A stretch of 27,056 bases of DNA, taken from positions 1 to 27,056 of the forward strand of contig CAZLBC010000065.1 in the NCBI GenBank assembly GCA_964557575.1, given 5' to 3'. This DNA is from CAZLBC01 sp964557575 (GTDB lineage: Bacteria > Planctomycetota > Phycisphaerae > SM23-33). Below, in pieces: positions 1 through 8,722 of the stretch (its first letter is position 1; each line of letters opens with the position of its first letter). The notes under the pieces were generated by a model. That model worked only from the letters and a program-made list of their open reading frames with translations. It was not told the origin of the DNA and made no database searches. The translations under genes were made by a program, and so were the position numbers.

Positions 1-1
1 C

Positions 2-3000
2 GGCCGGCGGGTCCGGAACCTGGTCGCCGGCCGGCGGGTCGCCGCGGGTACCCGGCAGATCGCCTGGGACGGCCTCGACGACGAGGGACGGCTGGTCGCG
101 GCGGGCGCATACCGGTGGCGGGCGGTCCACCACCCCGGGATCGAGCCCGAGTACCTCATGAGTTTCTGCAACGGCGGGGAGACCTTCCTGCGGCCCTTCG
201 GCAGCAACCACGGTTTCTTCTCGCGGGCGACGACGAACGGGGACCTGGTTTTCCTGGCCGCGCCCATCACGGAGGGCGGCTATGCCATGATCGCCGTGGC
301 GCCGGGGGGCGCGTGGCGGCAGGGGTACCGCCAGATCCACGGCACCGGCATACACGACGTGGCCGTGGCCGCCGGCGACCGGTACTTCTACGCCGCCCAC
401 GACGGCCCGGCGTGGGGGCAGCGGATCGACCGCACGAAGAACGACTGGCAGGCCGCCGTGAAGATCACCCTCACCCGCTACGAGATCGCGTCGGCAAAGC
501 CCGCGGCCTTCGGGAAGGGCAAACAGTTCACCGCCGTCGAGACATACACCTGGGGGCCGGGCGCGGCGTCGGACCGCTGCCGGGAGGACCTGAGTTTGAC
601 CGGCATGGCCCTGGTCGGCGACCGGTTGTATGTCGGCAGCCGCAACAGCGCGGGGATACTGGTGCTTAACGCGGCCACGGCCGCGGCGACCGGCACCATC
701 GAACTGCCGGACCCGGGCCCCCTCGCGGCCGACGGGGCCGCGCTGTACGCGGTCAGTGGCACGGCCGTCGCGCGGATCGATCCGGGCAACGGCGAGACGA
801 AGACCGTCATACCGTCCGGGACGGTGACGCCCGCCGGACTCGCCGTATCCGGCGGGCGGCTCTATGTCTCGGACGGCCGGACCCACACGGTGAGGATTTT
901 CGACGCCGCCGGAAAAGCGGCCGGGTCCCTGGGCATCCCGGGCGGCCCCTACGCGGGCGCCTACAAGCCGGCGCGGATGGCCAACCCCGCCGGCCTCGCC
1001 GCCGCGGGCGGGCGCCTGTGGGTCACCGAGCGGCGGACCAACCCCAAGCGGGCCCTGGCCTGGGACCTCGCCGCCGGCCGGCCGGCAGCGCAGAAGTTCG
1101 GCTGCCCCCCCTACGGCGGGCCGGGGGCGAGCTTCGATCCCGCCGACCATACCCGGTGGATCGGCCTGGGGGCGACCTGGACACTCGATTTCGGTGAGAA
1201 GACCGCCCGCTGCCGGAGCGTCCTGCAGAAGGAGGCCGGCCACATCGGCGGGTATTACCCCTGGTGCATCAACTACCGCACCGTGCGGCGGGACGGGCGG
1301 GTGTTCCTGGTGGGCCTGGGGAAGGCGGCCTTCGTCTCGGAGCTGACCGCCGCCGGGACCGTCCGGGACCTGGCCTTCGTCTCCTCCTGCCACCATTTCT
1401 CCTACGGCTGTCACTGGAAACCCCCGCCGTCCTACATCGACGCCTTCAACGAGCGATTCCCGGACCGGAAGGGCGACCACGCCAAAAAGGGGCCGGGCGT
1501 CCTGTGGGTCGACGGCGACGGCGACGGGCGGTGCGATGCCGAAGAGTTCGACTTCGCCACGACCGGCGAGCAGTTCGCCGGATCGGGATGGGGTCACCTG
1601 AACCACGACCTGGACCTGCACGTGCCGGTCACCCGCGCCGGCGGCCGGCGGGGGTTCGCCGTCCTCCGCCCGGACGGGTACCTGACGAGCGGGGCGCCGC
1701 ACTACCCGAAACTCGACGCGGCGGTCGAGGACGCGGTCATGTTCAAAGAAGAGGTCGGCGGATACGACTACAAGTCGATTCACTGCGAAACGGCGGTCGA
1801 CCGGTTCGGCAACGTCGTCTTCAACACCGACCCGCAGATGGTCTGCTACGCCCCCGACGGGCACCTGCGGTGGCACTATCCCAACCGGTGGGTGGGCGTG
1901 CACGGCTCCCACAAGGCACCCCTGCCGTCGACGGGCGAGCTGCAGGGCGCCCTGTTCTTCCTGGGCATGGCCGCCCTCGACGAGCAGGCCGACGTCTTCA
2001 TGATGAACGGCAACCACGGCCGGTTCTTCGTGATGACCACCGACGGGATGTACCTCGACGAGATGTTCAAGGACGTCAGGATGGGCGGGGCCCGGGACGA
2101 ACGCTTTATCGGCGGGGAGGCCTTCGGGGGCTCCTTCGGCCGCAGCGAAAAGGACGGGGCGTACTACCTCCAGACCGGCGGCGACGGCTACCGCGTCTAC
2201 CGCCTCCGCGGTCTCGACCGGGTGACCCGCTCGGCGGGAACGCTGGCGGTCAGCCCGCAACAGGTCATGGCGGCCGAGCGCCGCCTCGCCCGCCGCACCG
2301 CGGCGAAGGCGGCCGTGCGGGAGGCTGTCGTCCGCCGGGCGGAGAAACCCGTGACGATCGACGGCCGGGACCGGGAGTGGCCGAATGAGACCAGCCTGTC
2401 ATGGGACCGCGACGGGCGGTTTCCTGTCGCCGTCCGGGCCGCGTACGACGAGAAACACCTCTACCTGTGCTACGACGTCCGCGACGAATCGCCGTGGCGG
2501 AACACCGGCAAGGACTGGACGACACTCTTCAAGACCGGCGACTCGGTGGACCTGCAGCTCGGAACCGACCCGTCGGCGCCGCCCGGCCGCCGGAAGCCCG
2601 TCCCCGGCGACCTGCGGCTGCTGATCGCCCCCTTCGGCGAAAAGCCCCTGGCGGTCCTGTACCGCCATCGCGTCCCCGGCGCGAAGGACCCGGTGACCTT
2701 CACCTGCCCCTGGCGGTCCGCGACGGTCGACGTGGTCAGGAAACTCTCCGCCGCCCGCGTCGCGGTCGAGACCCGCGGGGGGGCGTACCGCGTCGAGGCG
2801 GCGGTCCCCCTGGCGGACCTCGGCATCGCCGGCCCCGCGGGCACCACCTGCCGGGCCGATTTCGGCGTGATCTACGGCGACCGCGACGGCACCATCAACA
2901 CGCTGCGGTCCTACTGGGCGAACCCGGCGACAATGCTGGTCAACGACGTGCCGGGGGAGATCATGCTCCACCCCGACCGGTGGGGAACGATCCGCTTTGA

Positions 3001-3019
3001 AAGGAGGGCCGCGCAGTGA
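2..3019 (+). CDS. Secreted FlgD-Ig / beta-propeller / CBM9-like protein, 5' partial
   Basis: The frame is open from base 2, so the gene begins left of the window; the ATG at 158 is internal. 1005 residues are visible. Residues 1-50 end in a FlgD-type Ig motif (IAWDGLDDEGRLVAAGAYRW), usual just before or after sorting or propeller regions of envelope proteins. Residues about 60-760 are repetitive beta-strand sequence of NHL/PQQ-propeller type (for example GLAAAGGRLWVTERR). A 12-residue EF-hand-like calcium loop, DGDGDGRCDAEE, lies at residues 504-515. Residues about 775-1005 resemble a CBM9-like sugar-binding domain (VTIDGRDREWPNE, DSVDLQLGTD, final WGTIRFE). Probably an exported polysaccharide-binding protein; the signal peptide would be off-window. 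The stop overlaps the next start (GTGA), implying translational coupling. No catalytic motif was seen, so enzyme activity is not claimed. Confidence 0.85.
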   Translation, partial: GRRVRNLVAGRRVAAGTRQIAWDGLDDEGRLVAAGAYRWRAVHHPGIEPEYLMSFCNGGETFLRPFGSNHGFFSRATTNGDLVFLAAPITEGGYAMIAVAPGGAWRQGYRQIHGTGIHDVAVAAGDRYFYAAHDGPAWGQRIDRTKNDWQAAVKITLTRYEIASAKPAAFGKGKQFTAVETYTWGPGAASDRCREDLSLTGMALVGDRLYVGSRNSAGILVLNAATAAATGTIELPDPGPLAADGAALYAVSGTAVARIDPGNGETKTVIPSGTVTPAGLAVSGGRLYVSDGRTHTVRIFDAAGKAAGSLGIPGGPYAGAYKPARMANPAGLAAAGGRLWVTERRTNPKRALAWDLAAGRPAAQKFGCPPYGGPGASFDPADHTRWIGLGATWTLDFGEKTARCRSVLQKEAGHIGGYYPWCINYRTVRRDGRVFLVGLGKAAFVSELTAAGTVRDLAFVSSCHHFSYGCHWKPPPSYIDAFNERFPDRKGDHAKKGPGVLWVDGDGDGRCDAEEFDFATTGEQFAGSGWGHLNHDLDLHVPVTRAGGRRGFAVLRPDGYLTSGAPHYPKLDAAVEDAVMFKEEVGGYDYKSIHCETAVDRFGNVVFNTDPQMVCYAPDGHLRWHYPNRWVGVHGSHKAPLPSTGELQGALFFLGMAALDEQADVFMMNGNHGRFFVMTTDGMYLDEMFKDVRMGGARDERFIGGEAFGGSFGRSEKDGAYYLQTGGDGYRVYRLRGLDRVTRSAGTLAVSPQQVMAAERRLARRTAAKAAVREAVVRRAEKPVTIDGRDREWPNETSLSWDRDGRFPVAVRAAYDEKHLYLCYDVRDESPWRNTGKDWTTLFKTGDSVDLQLGTDPSAPPGRRKPVPGDLRLLIAPFGEKPLAVLYRHRVPGAKDPVTFTCPWRSATVDVVRKLSAARVAVETRGGAYRVEAAVPLADLGIAGPAGTTCRADFGVIYGDRDGTINTLRSYWANPATMLVNDVPGEIMLHPDRWGTIRFERRAAQ

Positions 3020-4740
3020 GGTACGCACGATTCATTCCGGCCGCCGCGATCGCGTATCTCGCCGCGGCGGCGGGCGCCGCGGAGATCGTCTGCGACGGCG
3101 TCATCGGCAACTCCGGTGAGCGGGGCGAGACCCTGGTCCGTTTTTCGGCGAAACCGTGCCGGGGGATGGGCGCGGTCCGCGACCGGTTCGGATCCCTCTG
3201 GGACCGTGCGGGCGCCGGGCAACTGAACCGCTACGCCGCGGACGGGCGGCTGCTGGCCGCTTATCCCGTTCCCGCCCGCGCCGGACGGTGGGACAAAATC
3301 ACGATCGCCGGGGATGCGATCGTCCTCTTTATCGCCGAGCGGCTCTACACGCTCGACGTCGCCGCGGCGGCCGGCACGAAGCCGACGCCGCTGGACATCC
3401 GGTGCGAACACATCTCGTTCGGCGCGGCCGGCGGGCGGATCGCCTGCGTCGACGGGGACAAGCGGCTGTTTCTCCTGGCGATACCCTCCGGGAAGCGGGA
3501 AGCGGTCGCGGACCTCTCGTCGCTTGAGCGGATCGACGCGGTGGAACTGGAACCCGGCGGGACGATCTACGTCAAGACCGGGCGGGCGTTCCGCCGTGTC
3601 GTCGACGGGACACTCGACGCCGGCTGGTCCCGGTCGCCGGGGGGCGAGCGGCCGCAACGGCTCGGCGGACACTGGTTCGTCCACGGCTGGCACGGGACGA
3701 TCAAGCGGTTCGACGCGGACCTCCGGCCCGCCCCCGGCGTGGTCCTCGGCGGGGCCTCGGGACATTTCATCGGCCACCTGCCGCAGAACGCCGAGTTGCG
3801 CAACGGCCGCGGCATGGCCCGGCTTGCCGACCGCCTTTACGCCGTCGGCGGGCTCAACGGGATCATGCACCTGCTGGCGTGGCGCCCCGAGGAACGGACC
3901 ATGCACATCGTCCGGCGGATCGGGGCCCTGCCCGCGGTCGGGGGCATCGGCCTGGACCGCCGGGGCCGGATCTGGGCGGTCGCCGGGAGCTGGGAGTGGA
4001 CCGACGGCCCCGCGGCCCCCCTGCGGTTCGGCGTCAACACTCCCGAACCGCCGGGCATCGGCCAGGCGGTGATGCTCGCCGGCGGCGCGATGGTCGCCCC
4101 CGCCTTCACCTGGAGCCGGCCCTCGTTTTACTCCGGCACGTTCGAAAAGGAGGTCCGCCTCCAGCGGCTGGAGAAGAAGACCTGCGCCCTGGAAAACGGG
4201 TTCACCGGCGCGGCGGTCTACCGGCGGGAGAAGCAACTGATCCTCCTGGTCATCGACGCGGCGGGCGCCGGGCGGGCCTTCCGGATCGGCCCGGACGGCC
4301 GCTACCGGGGGGAGGCCGGGGCGGTGCGGCTGACAACCGCCGCGCCGGTCACGGCGTGGACGACGCTGGCGATGCAGGGACCCGACACGCTCCTGGCGGC
4401 CGGCGACGGGCACCTGATCGCGTTCGCCCGCGACGGGACGGACTGGCGGGAGACCGGGCGGCGCGGCGGCTGGGGAGAGGGGGCGGCCGGGCGATTCGGA
4501 AACCAGATTTCCATCGCGGCCGACGACCGGCGATTGTGGGTCGCCGACACCGCCCGCCACCGCGTCGTCTGCCTGCGGCTCGCGGATAACGGCCTCGTCG
4601 CGTCCTTCGGCACCGCCGACGCGGCGGGCGACGACCTGCGGTCGCTCTCGGCGCCGGGATCGATCGCCGCGCGGGGCCGCCGGGCCGCGGTCTTCGACGC
4701 CGGCAACCAGCGGATCGTCAAGCTCCGCCTCGCGGAGTGA
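3016..4740 (+). CDS. Secreted NHL-type beta-propeller protein
   Basis: 574 aa. The GTG start at 3016 overlaps the previous stop by 4 bp and is preceded by a strong AAAGGAGG-type ribosome site at 3000-3007. The N-terminus (residues 1-22, MRYARFIPAAAIAYLAAAAG) is a signal peptide. The body is repeated four-strand blade sequence; the clearest NHL blade is near the C-terminus (GRFGNQISIAADDRRLWVAD followed by TARHRVVCLRL, then FDAGNQRIVKLRL). No catalytic motif is visible. Coupling to the upstream CBM9/propeller gene suggests the two secreted proteins work together, perhaps as binding or scaffold proteins at the cell surface; this is inference. A long open frame on the opposite strand here is a GC-bias shadow. 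Confidence 0.85.
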   Translation: MRYARFIPAAAIAYLAAAAGAAEIVCDGVIGNSGERGETLVRFSAKPCRGMGAVRDRFGSLWDRAGAGQLNRYAADGRLLAAYPVPARAGRWDKITIAGDAIVLFIAERLYTLDVAAAAGTKPTPLDIRCEHISFGAAGGRIACVDGDKRLFLLAIPSGKREAVADLSSLERIDAVELEPGGTIYVKTGRAFRRVVDGTLDAGWSRSPGGERPQRLGGHWFVHGWHGTIKRFDADLRPAPGVVLGGASGHFIGHLPQNAELRNGRGMARLADRLYAVGGLNGIMHLLAWRPEERTMHIVRRIGALPAVGGIGLDRRGRIWAVAGSWEWTDGPAAPLRFGVNTPEPPGIGQAVMLAGGAMVAPAFTWSRPSFYSGTFEKEVRLQRLEKKTCALENGFTGAAVYRREKQLILLVIDAAGAGRAFRIGPDGRYRGEAGAVRLTTAAPVTAWTTLAMQGPDTLLAAGDGHLIAFARDGTDWRETGRRGGWGEGAAGRFGNQISIAADDRRLWVADTARHRVVCLRLADNGLVASFGTADAAGDDLRSLSAPGSIAARGRRAAVFDAGNQRIVKLRLAE

Positions 4741-4742
4741 GC

Positions 4743-4781
4743 CGCGCCGGAGACGGTTTGCCCGTCGCCGGTTTCGGCGCG
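4743..4781. terminator. Possible bidirectional hairpin between convergent genes
   Basis: A nested inverted repeat lies between the propeller gene and the convergent kinase gene: outer arms CGCGCCG (4743-4749) and CGGCGCG (4775-4781), inner arms GACGG and CCGTC. It has no T-run, so it may be a weak or factor-assisted terminator, or simply GC-rich coincidence. Confidence 0.4.
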
Positions 4782-4860
4782 CTGGCGGCGAATACCTGCT
4801 ACCACTACGAAGAAAGCGGACGCCCCGCCCCTGCCGTGAATGCAGCACGGTGAGCGAACC

Positions 4861-7695
4861 CTACGCCGGCGGGGCGAGTTTCTCGATTGCCGCCAACACC
4901 TCCTCGGCGGCAACGGGCTTCCCGATGACCGTGTCCACGTGTTCCGGCTTTCCGTCCGCCGCTTCCATGATGTCCCCGAAGCCGGTCAGCATGATGATCG
5001 GCTTGCTCGGGGCGATATCCCTGACCGCGGCGGCGAACTCCCTGCCCCCCATCTCGGGCATGGCACGGTCGGTGATCACCATGTCGAACCAGCCCTCCCC
5101 GAACAATTCCAGGCCCGCCACCCCGTTTTCGGCCGTCTCCACCGCGTGACCGGCCTCCGCCAGAATGGTGCCGATCAACTTCCGGACGTCCTCGTCGTCC
5201 TCGACCAGGAGCAGCTTCAGCGACCGGCCGGGCGCCTGCGCCGGTCCCGTCGGCTTTTTCCGCGGCGCCACGGCGCCGGCCGGCAGGCAAATGGTAAACG
5301 TCGTGCCAACCCCCTCCTCACTGGCCACGTCGATCGTCCCACCGTGACGGTTGACCACGCCGTAGGCCGCCGACAGCCCCAGGCCGGTGCCCGCCGTGCC
5401 CTTCGTGGAGTAAAACGGGTCGAAGCAGCTCCGCAGGGCCTCCTCCGTCATGCCCGTCCCGGTGTCCGCGATCCGGAGGATCGTCTCGTCTCCCTCGCGC
5501 CGGGTGGCGAAAGTGATCGTGCCTCCCGCCGCCATGGCGTCCACGGCGTTGAAGATCAGGTTCGTCAGCACCTCGCGGAACTCCGCCGCGTTCAGCGTCA
5601 CCGGGGGCACCGCGGCGAAATCCTTTTCGATACGGATCGTGACGCCGTCGGCCCGCGCCTGCTCCTGCCACTTGGGCCGGGTCAGGTCGACGGCCTCCTC
5701 GATCAGCTTGTTGAGGTCGGCCGGCATCCGCACCTCGTGTTCGTCGTCCTCCCGGTAGAACGACCGCATCCGCCGCACCACCTGCGCGGCGTCCCGGGCC
5801 GCCAGGTGGATCCGCTCGATGCTCTCCCGGGCCCCCTCCCGGTCGTCCATCATCTCCGGGCGGACCAGGAGCATCTCGCTGAAGCCCTGGATGACGGTCA
5901 GGGCGTTGTTGAAGTCGTGGGCGATGCCGCTGGCCATCTGGCCCAGGGACCGCAGCCGCTCCTGCCGGACCACCTGCTGCTGCGTTCGCTCCAGGACGTC
6001 CAGCGTGTTCCTGAGATACTCGTTCGTCTCCCGCAGCTCCTCCTCGGCCTGCTTGTGTTCGGTGATATCGCGGACGGTCGCCTGCAGGAGTGTACGACCC
6101 ATCAATGCGAATCGTGTCAGCAGTACGGTCGCGGGGAATTCCCGGCCGTCGAGACGCCGGTGCCGCCACTCGAAAAAATGGTTCCCGTCGCGCATGGCCG
6201 TTTCAATCATCTCGCGCGCCTTTTCTTTCGACGAACGGCCGTCCGGTTGAGCCGCGGGAGAAAACTCCCAGGGCGGTCTGTCGATAAAATCGGCTTCGTC
6301 ACGCGCGCCGAACATTTCAACGGCGGCGCGATTCCCCGAGCTGAATCGCCACGAGGGGGGGACGAGGGTCATGATGGCATCCCGCGAACTCTCGAACAGG
6401 GCACGATATTTCGACTCGCCCTCCTTCAGCGCCTCCGCGGCCTGCACGCGGGTATACGCCACGCCGATACTGTTCCCGATCTCCTCGAAGAAGGCGATCA
6501 GGTCGGGGGTAAAGCGGCCGGCGCGGCGGTCGTTGACCTGGAGCAGGCCGATCGTTTCGTCACCCGTCCGCAGCGGCACCAGGGCAACCGATTCGTATCC
6601 GGCCTTGCTGCACCGGCTCCACATCTGTGCCACGCGGTCATCCGTGGACATCTCCGGCCGGAGTTCGGTGATGCTGTTCGTCCAGAAACTGCCGTTCTCG
6701 GTGAAGAAGGGCTTTGCGGGATCGATGTTGCCCGTGATTACCGCCCCGCACATGCACGCGAGGACCGGGTTGCCGGCCTCGTCGCGCACGACCGCACCGT
6801 TTTCGTCACGCGCGCAGAGGGTCCGCTCCCGCTCGACGAATTCGTCCGGCAGGCCATTCTGCTCGTAATAAGGATACTCCTCGCCGTCGCGGAGGCGGAT
6901 GCCCACCGCGTCGCAGCCGGTGAACGCCTTGATCTTGACCAGCAGGTCCCGCAGGAGTGCCGGCCACCGGTCGGGCCGGTTCAGGGCGGCCAGGACATCT
7001 GCATGAAGCACCTGCCGCTCGGCCAGTCGTTCCCGCCGGAGCAACACGCCGACCTGCCGCGCGATCTCGTCCAGCAGGCGGCGCTCCTCGGCGAGGAACG
7101 GCCCCTCGTCCGCCGGGGGGCGCTGCTCCCGGTAGCAGACGTCGACGGTTCCGGCCGTGACGCCCCCCGGGGCTATCTTCGCGGACATTCGCCAGGCGGT
7201 TTCCGCGAAACCGCGGGTGGCGATCGCCCGGTCCCCGAGGGTGATCCGCGCGCCGGTGATTGCGGGATACCGCCACCCCGGCGGTATCGCGTCGGCGATG
7301 GCCGCCAGCGTCTCGTCGAGTGAATCGAGCGGATCGGCCACGAGACGTGAGACGGCGTGCAGGCAGGCCTGCTCCTTCAATCGCTCCCGCAGGTCGAGCC
7401 CGTCGACGACCTTCGCGGTGTCGGACAGGTCGCCGACCAGCTTGCGGATCGGCGGCGGCAGCTTTCGGACCACGGTGGGGACCGCGAAGATCTGCTCGTC
7501 GGACGCGAGCCGGGGACGCTCGAGCAGGTCGATGACCTCGATGGCATACCGGCCGGGCACGTACTTTTCGCAGATGTCCTCGAGGTTCGCCAGCGCGGTT
7601 TGCGCCTCGCCGGTCATACCCGCGATGTAGAGGCGCAGCTCCCAGTGCTCCCGCGTGCCGATGTCGTGTTCTCCGGTGGCTTTTTCTGCCGTCAT
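4861..7695 (-). CDS. Hybrid histidine kinase with N-terminal KaiB-like domain
   Basis: 944 aa from the ATG at 7695, chosen because GGAGGG lies just upstream; a GTG ten codons earlier (7725) is the alternative. Domains in order: KaiB/SasA-like thioredoxin-fold domain at about 17-100 (LRLYIAGMT, ALANLEDICEKYVPGRY, VIDLLERP, FAVPTVVRKLP); a GAF-like sensor at about 105-225; a second GAF at about 240-420; PAS with PAC end at about 430-560; HisKA with phospho-accepting His593 in GIAHDFNN; HATPase with N box (LIFNAVDA), DTGTGM and GTGLGLS; C-terminal receiver with VEDDE, phospho-acceptor Asp876 (ITDRAMPEMGG) and the conserved Lys in GKP. No transmembrane segment is evident, so it is probably a cytoplasmic sensor relaying phosphate to its own receiver. 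SasA, the cyanobacterial clock kinase, also carries a KaiB-like N-terminal domain, but no KaiA/B/C gene is in this window. No dedicated output regulator lies next to it. Confidence 0.93.
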   Translation of the reverse strand: MTAEKATGEHDIGTREHWELRLYIAGMTGEAQTALANLEDICEKYVPGRYAIEVIDLLERPRLASDEQIFAVPTVVRKLPPPIRKLVGDLSDTAKVVDGLDLRERLKEQACLHAVSRLVADPLDSLDETLAAIADAIPPGWRYPAITGARITLGDRAIATRGFAETAWRMSAKIAPGGVTAGTVDVCYREQRPPADEGPFLAEERRLLDEIARQVGVLLRRERLAERQVLHADVLAALNRPDRWPALLRDLLVKIKAFTGCDAVGIRLRDGEEYPYYEQNGLPDEFVERERTLCARDENGAVVRDEAGNPVLACMCGAVITGNIDPAKPFFTENGSFWTNSITELRPEMSTDDRVAQMWSRCSKAGYESVALVPLRTGDETIGLLQVNDRRAGRFTPDLIAFFEEIGNSIGVAYTRVQAAEALKEGESKYRALFESSRDAIMTLVPPSWRFSSGNRAAVEMFGARDEADFIDRPPWEFSPAAQPDGRSSKEKAREMIETAMRDGNHFFEWRHRRLDGREFPATVLLTRFALMGRTLLQATVRDITEHKQAEEELRETNEYLRNTLDVLERTQQQVVRQERLRSLGQMASGIAHDFNNALTVIQGFSEMLLVRPEMMDDREGARESIERIHLAARDAAQVVRRMRSFYREDDEHEVRMPADLNKLIEEAVDLTRPKWQEQARADGVTIRIEKDFAAVPPVTLNAAEFREVLTNLIFNAVDAMAAGGTITFATRREGDETILRIADTGTGMTEEALRSCFDPFYSTKGTAGTGLGLSAAYGVVNRHGGTIDVASEEGVGTTFTICLPAGAVAPRKKPTGPAQAPGRSLKLLLVEDDEDVRKLIGTILAEAGHAVETAENGVAGLELFGEGWFDMVITDRAMPEMGGREFAAAVRDIAPSKPIIMLTGFGDIMEAADGKPEHVDTVIGKPVAAEEVLAAIEKLAPPA

Positions 7696-7787
7696 CCTCC
7701 CTCCGTCGCGGTCAGGCGGGTACACAGCAAGTCAGACTTCCAGTAACAGGGCAATCGGCGCTATCCCACCCATGTACTTGCAAGTTA

Positions 7788-7949
7788 CGGGCTGCTGAAC
7801 AATTCGTGGTGAGCCTGCGAAAACACATTTTTCCGCACCTCATCGTCAGTCTCCATCGGCGATTCATACAGAATCGCCTGCTTCGACTTCCTTGATGTGC
7901 GAAAAACGTGTCTCTTTCTCGCCGACGGCCGAGTGTTCAGCAGGCCCTC
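7788..7949. mobile_element. Foldback / MITE-like element with 5-bp target duplication
   Basis: A 162-bp imperfect palindrome with no coding capacity. The ends are inverted copies: left GGGCTGCTGAACA, right TGTTCAGCAGGCCC. The centre is GGCGATTC, a short ATACA-type loop, then GAATCGCC. The arms between also pair imperfectly (left TTTTTCCGCACCTCATC against right GATGTGCGAAAAA). The element is bounded by the direct repeat AGTTA at 7783-7787 and 7950-7954, as expected of a target-site duplication. Its base composition differs from the neighbours. It sits about 93 bp upstream of the kinase start, where it could affect kinase expression. The parent transposase family is unknown and no transposase is in the window. 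Confidence 0.65.
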
Positions 7950-7954
7950 AGTTA

Positions 7955-8305
7955 ATACAACTTTTTAATCTATTGTATTTTTTCTTATTATAGTAATCTG
8001 ATGACCCCTAACACCAACTTATTTAACAAAATATGTGAATCATCAGTTGATGCCTCTCCTCCATCGCTCACCTGTCGTCGTTCGACGGGTCGATGACGTT
8101 TGGATCGCGCGATCGTGGACCACTCTATTGCAACCGTCGGCCGCGGGACCTATGATCACAAAATGGACACCCGCGAACAAACCGACGGCACCGAGACCCG
8201 GGGCGAGACGGCGCCGGAACCGCGCGAAAACGGCGCCGGTCACCGCCGGCGGACGCCGAAACGCGGGCTTCCCCGCGTAACGCTCCCGCCCGGGGGGTCG
8301 ATCGA
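7955..8305. other. Gene-free intergenic stretch with AT-rich patch
   Basis: The first 90 bases (about 7955-8045) are strikingly AT-rich (runs such as ATTTTTTCTTATTATAG) compared with the GC-rich genome; the rest (8050-8305) returns to normal composition. A small + strand frame (8163-8354) has no ribosome site and runs into the 3' end of the toxin gene, so I do not call it. The AT-rich patch could be a promoter region, a remnant of horizontally acquired DNA, or a preferred insertion site for the adjacent foldback element. Confidence 0.5.
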
Positions 8306-8722
8306 TTACCCCGGCATCGCGACGGGAATCCGCCGGCGGCCGTTTCGGCGGTAGATGCAAAAGTCGCCGTCGCACGTGGCGAGCGTGCAGTCGTCGTACA
8401 GTTCCGACATCCGGACCAGGCAGGCATCGGCCAGGGACATTGGGACGTCGGCGTATTTTTCCATCAGTCCGGCGACGGAGGATACGTGATCCCGGAGCCT
8501 GAACGCGGGTTGCAGCACGCCCCGGTTGACCATTTCCATGACGCCGGCGCTGCCGCCCCCGGTGTCCCGCAGCAGAAAACACGCCTCCGCCAGCACCGCC
8601 TCGCAGGTGAAAAGGGGCGGCCGCGTGCGTTCGAGTAACGCGCGGGCCCAGGCATGATGCTCGTCACGGCGATTGAGACCGGCGACCACGGGGCCGGTAT
8701 CGATCAGCACGTGCCGCGTCAC
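8306..8722 (-). CDS. PIN-domain ribonuclease toxin (VapC-like)
   Basis: 138 aa from a GTG start at 8722, which overlaps the antitoxin stop by 4 bp (GTGA); this coupling fixes the start. The protein begins VTRHVLIDTGPVVAGLN, the first beta strand of a PIN domain with metal-binding Asp8. Further expected acidic residues are Glu46 (AVLAEACFLL), Asp99 (MSLADACLV) and Asp118/Asp120 (LATCDGDF). PIN toxins are magnesium-dependent ribonucleases that cut specific RNAs, often initiator tRNA or rRNA, when the antitoxin is degraded. Length is normal for the family. It is the second gene of the operon, with the ribbon-helix-helix partner first, as usual for vapBC-type modules. The specific RNA target cannot be inferred. 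Confidence 0.88.
   Translation of the reverse strand: MTRHVLIDTGPVVAGLNRRDEHHAWARALLERTRPPLFTCEAVLAEACFLLRDTGGGSAGVMEMVNRGVLQPAFRLRDHVSSVAGLMEKYADVPMSLADACLVRMSELYDDCTLATCDGDFCIYRRNGRRRIPVAMPG

Noticed and set aside
2911..4848. 645-aa open frame on the - strand opposite the propeller genes
   Set aside because: Composition is Arg/Pro/Gly/Asp-rich with no domain pattern, and it mirrors a convincing + strand gene with signal peptide and ribosome site. GC-rich third positions keep antisense frames open.
4840..7323. 827-aa + strand open frame opposite the histidine kinase
   Set aside because: It is antisense to clear KaiB, GAF, PAS, kinase and receiver motifs, has no recognisable domain and no good start signal.
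4861..7695. A complete circadian clock locus
   Set aside because: Only a KaiB-like domain is present; no KaiA, KaiC or RpaA-like output gene lies in the window.
7788..7949. Simple intrinsic terminator for the kinase or the toxin gene
   Set aside because: It is 162 bp with transposon-like ends and a target duplication, and no gene's 3' end points into it.
8163..8354. Small + strand ORF starting MDTREQTDGTETRGE
   Set aside because: No ribosome site, low-complexity sequence, and it overlaps the 3' end of the PIN toxin gene.
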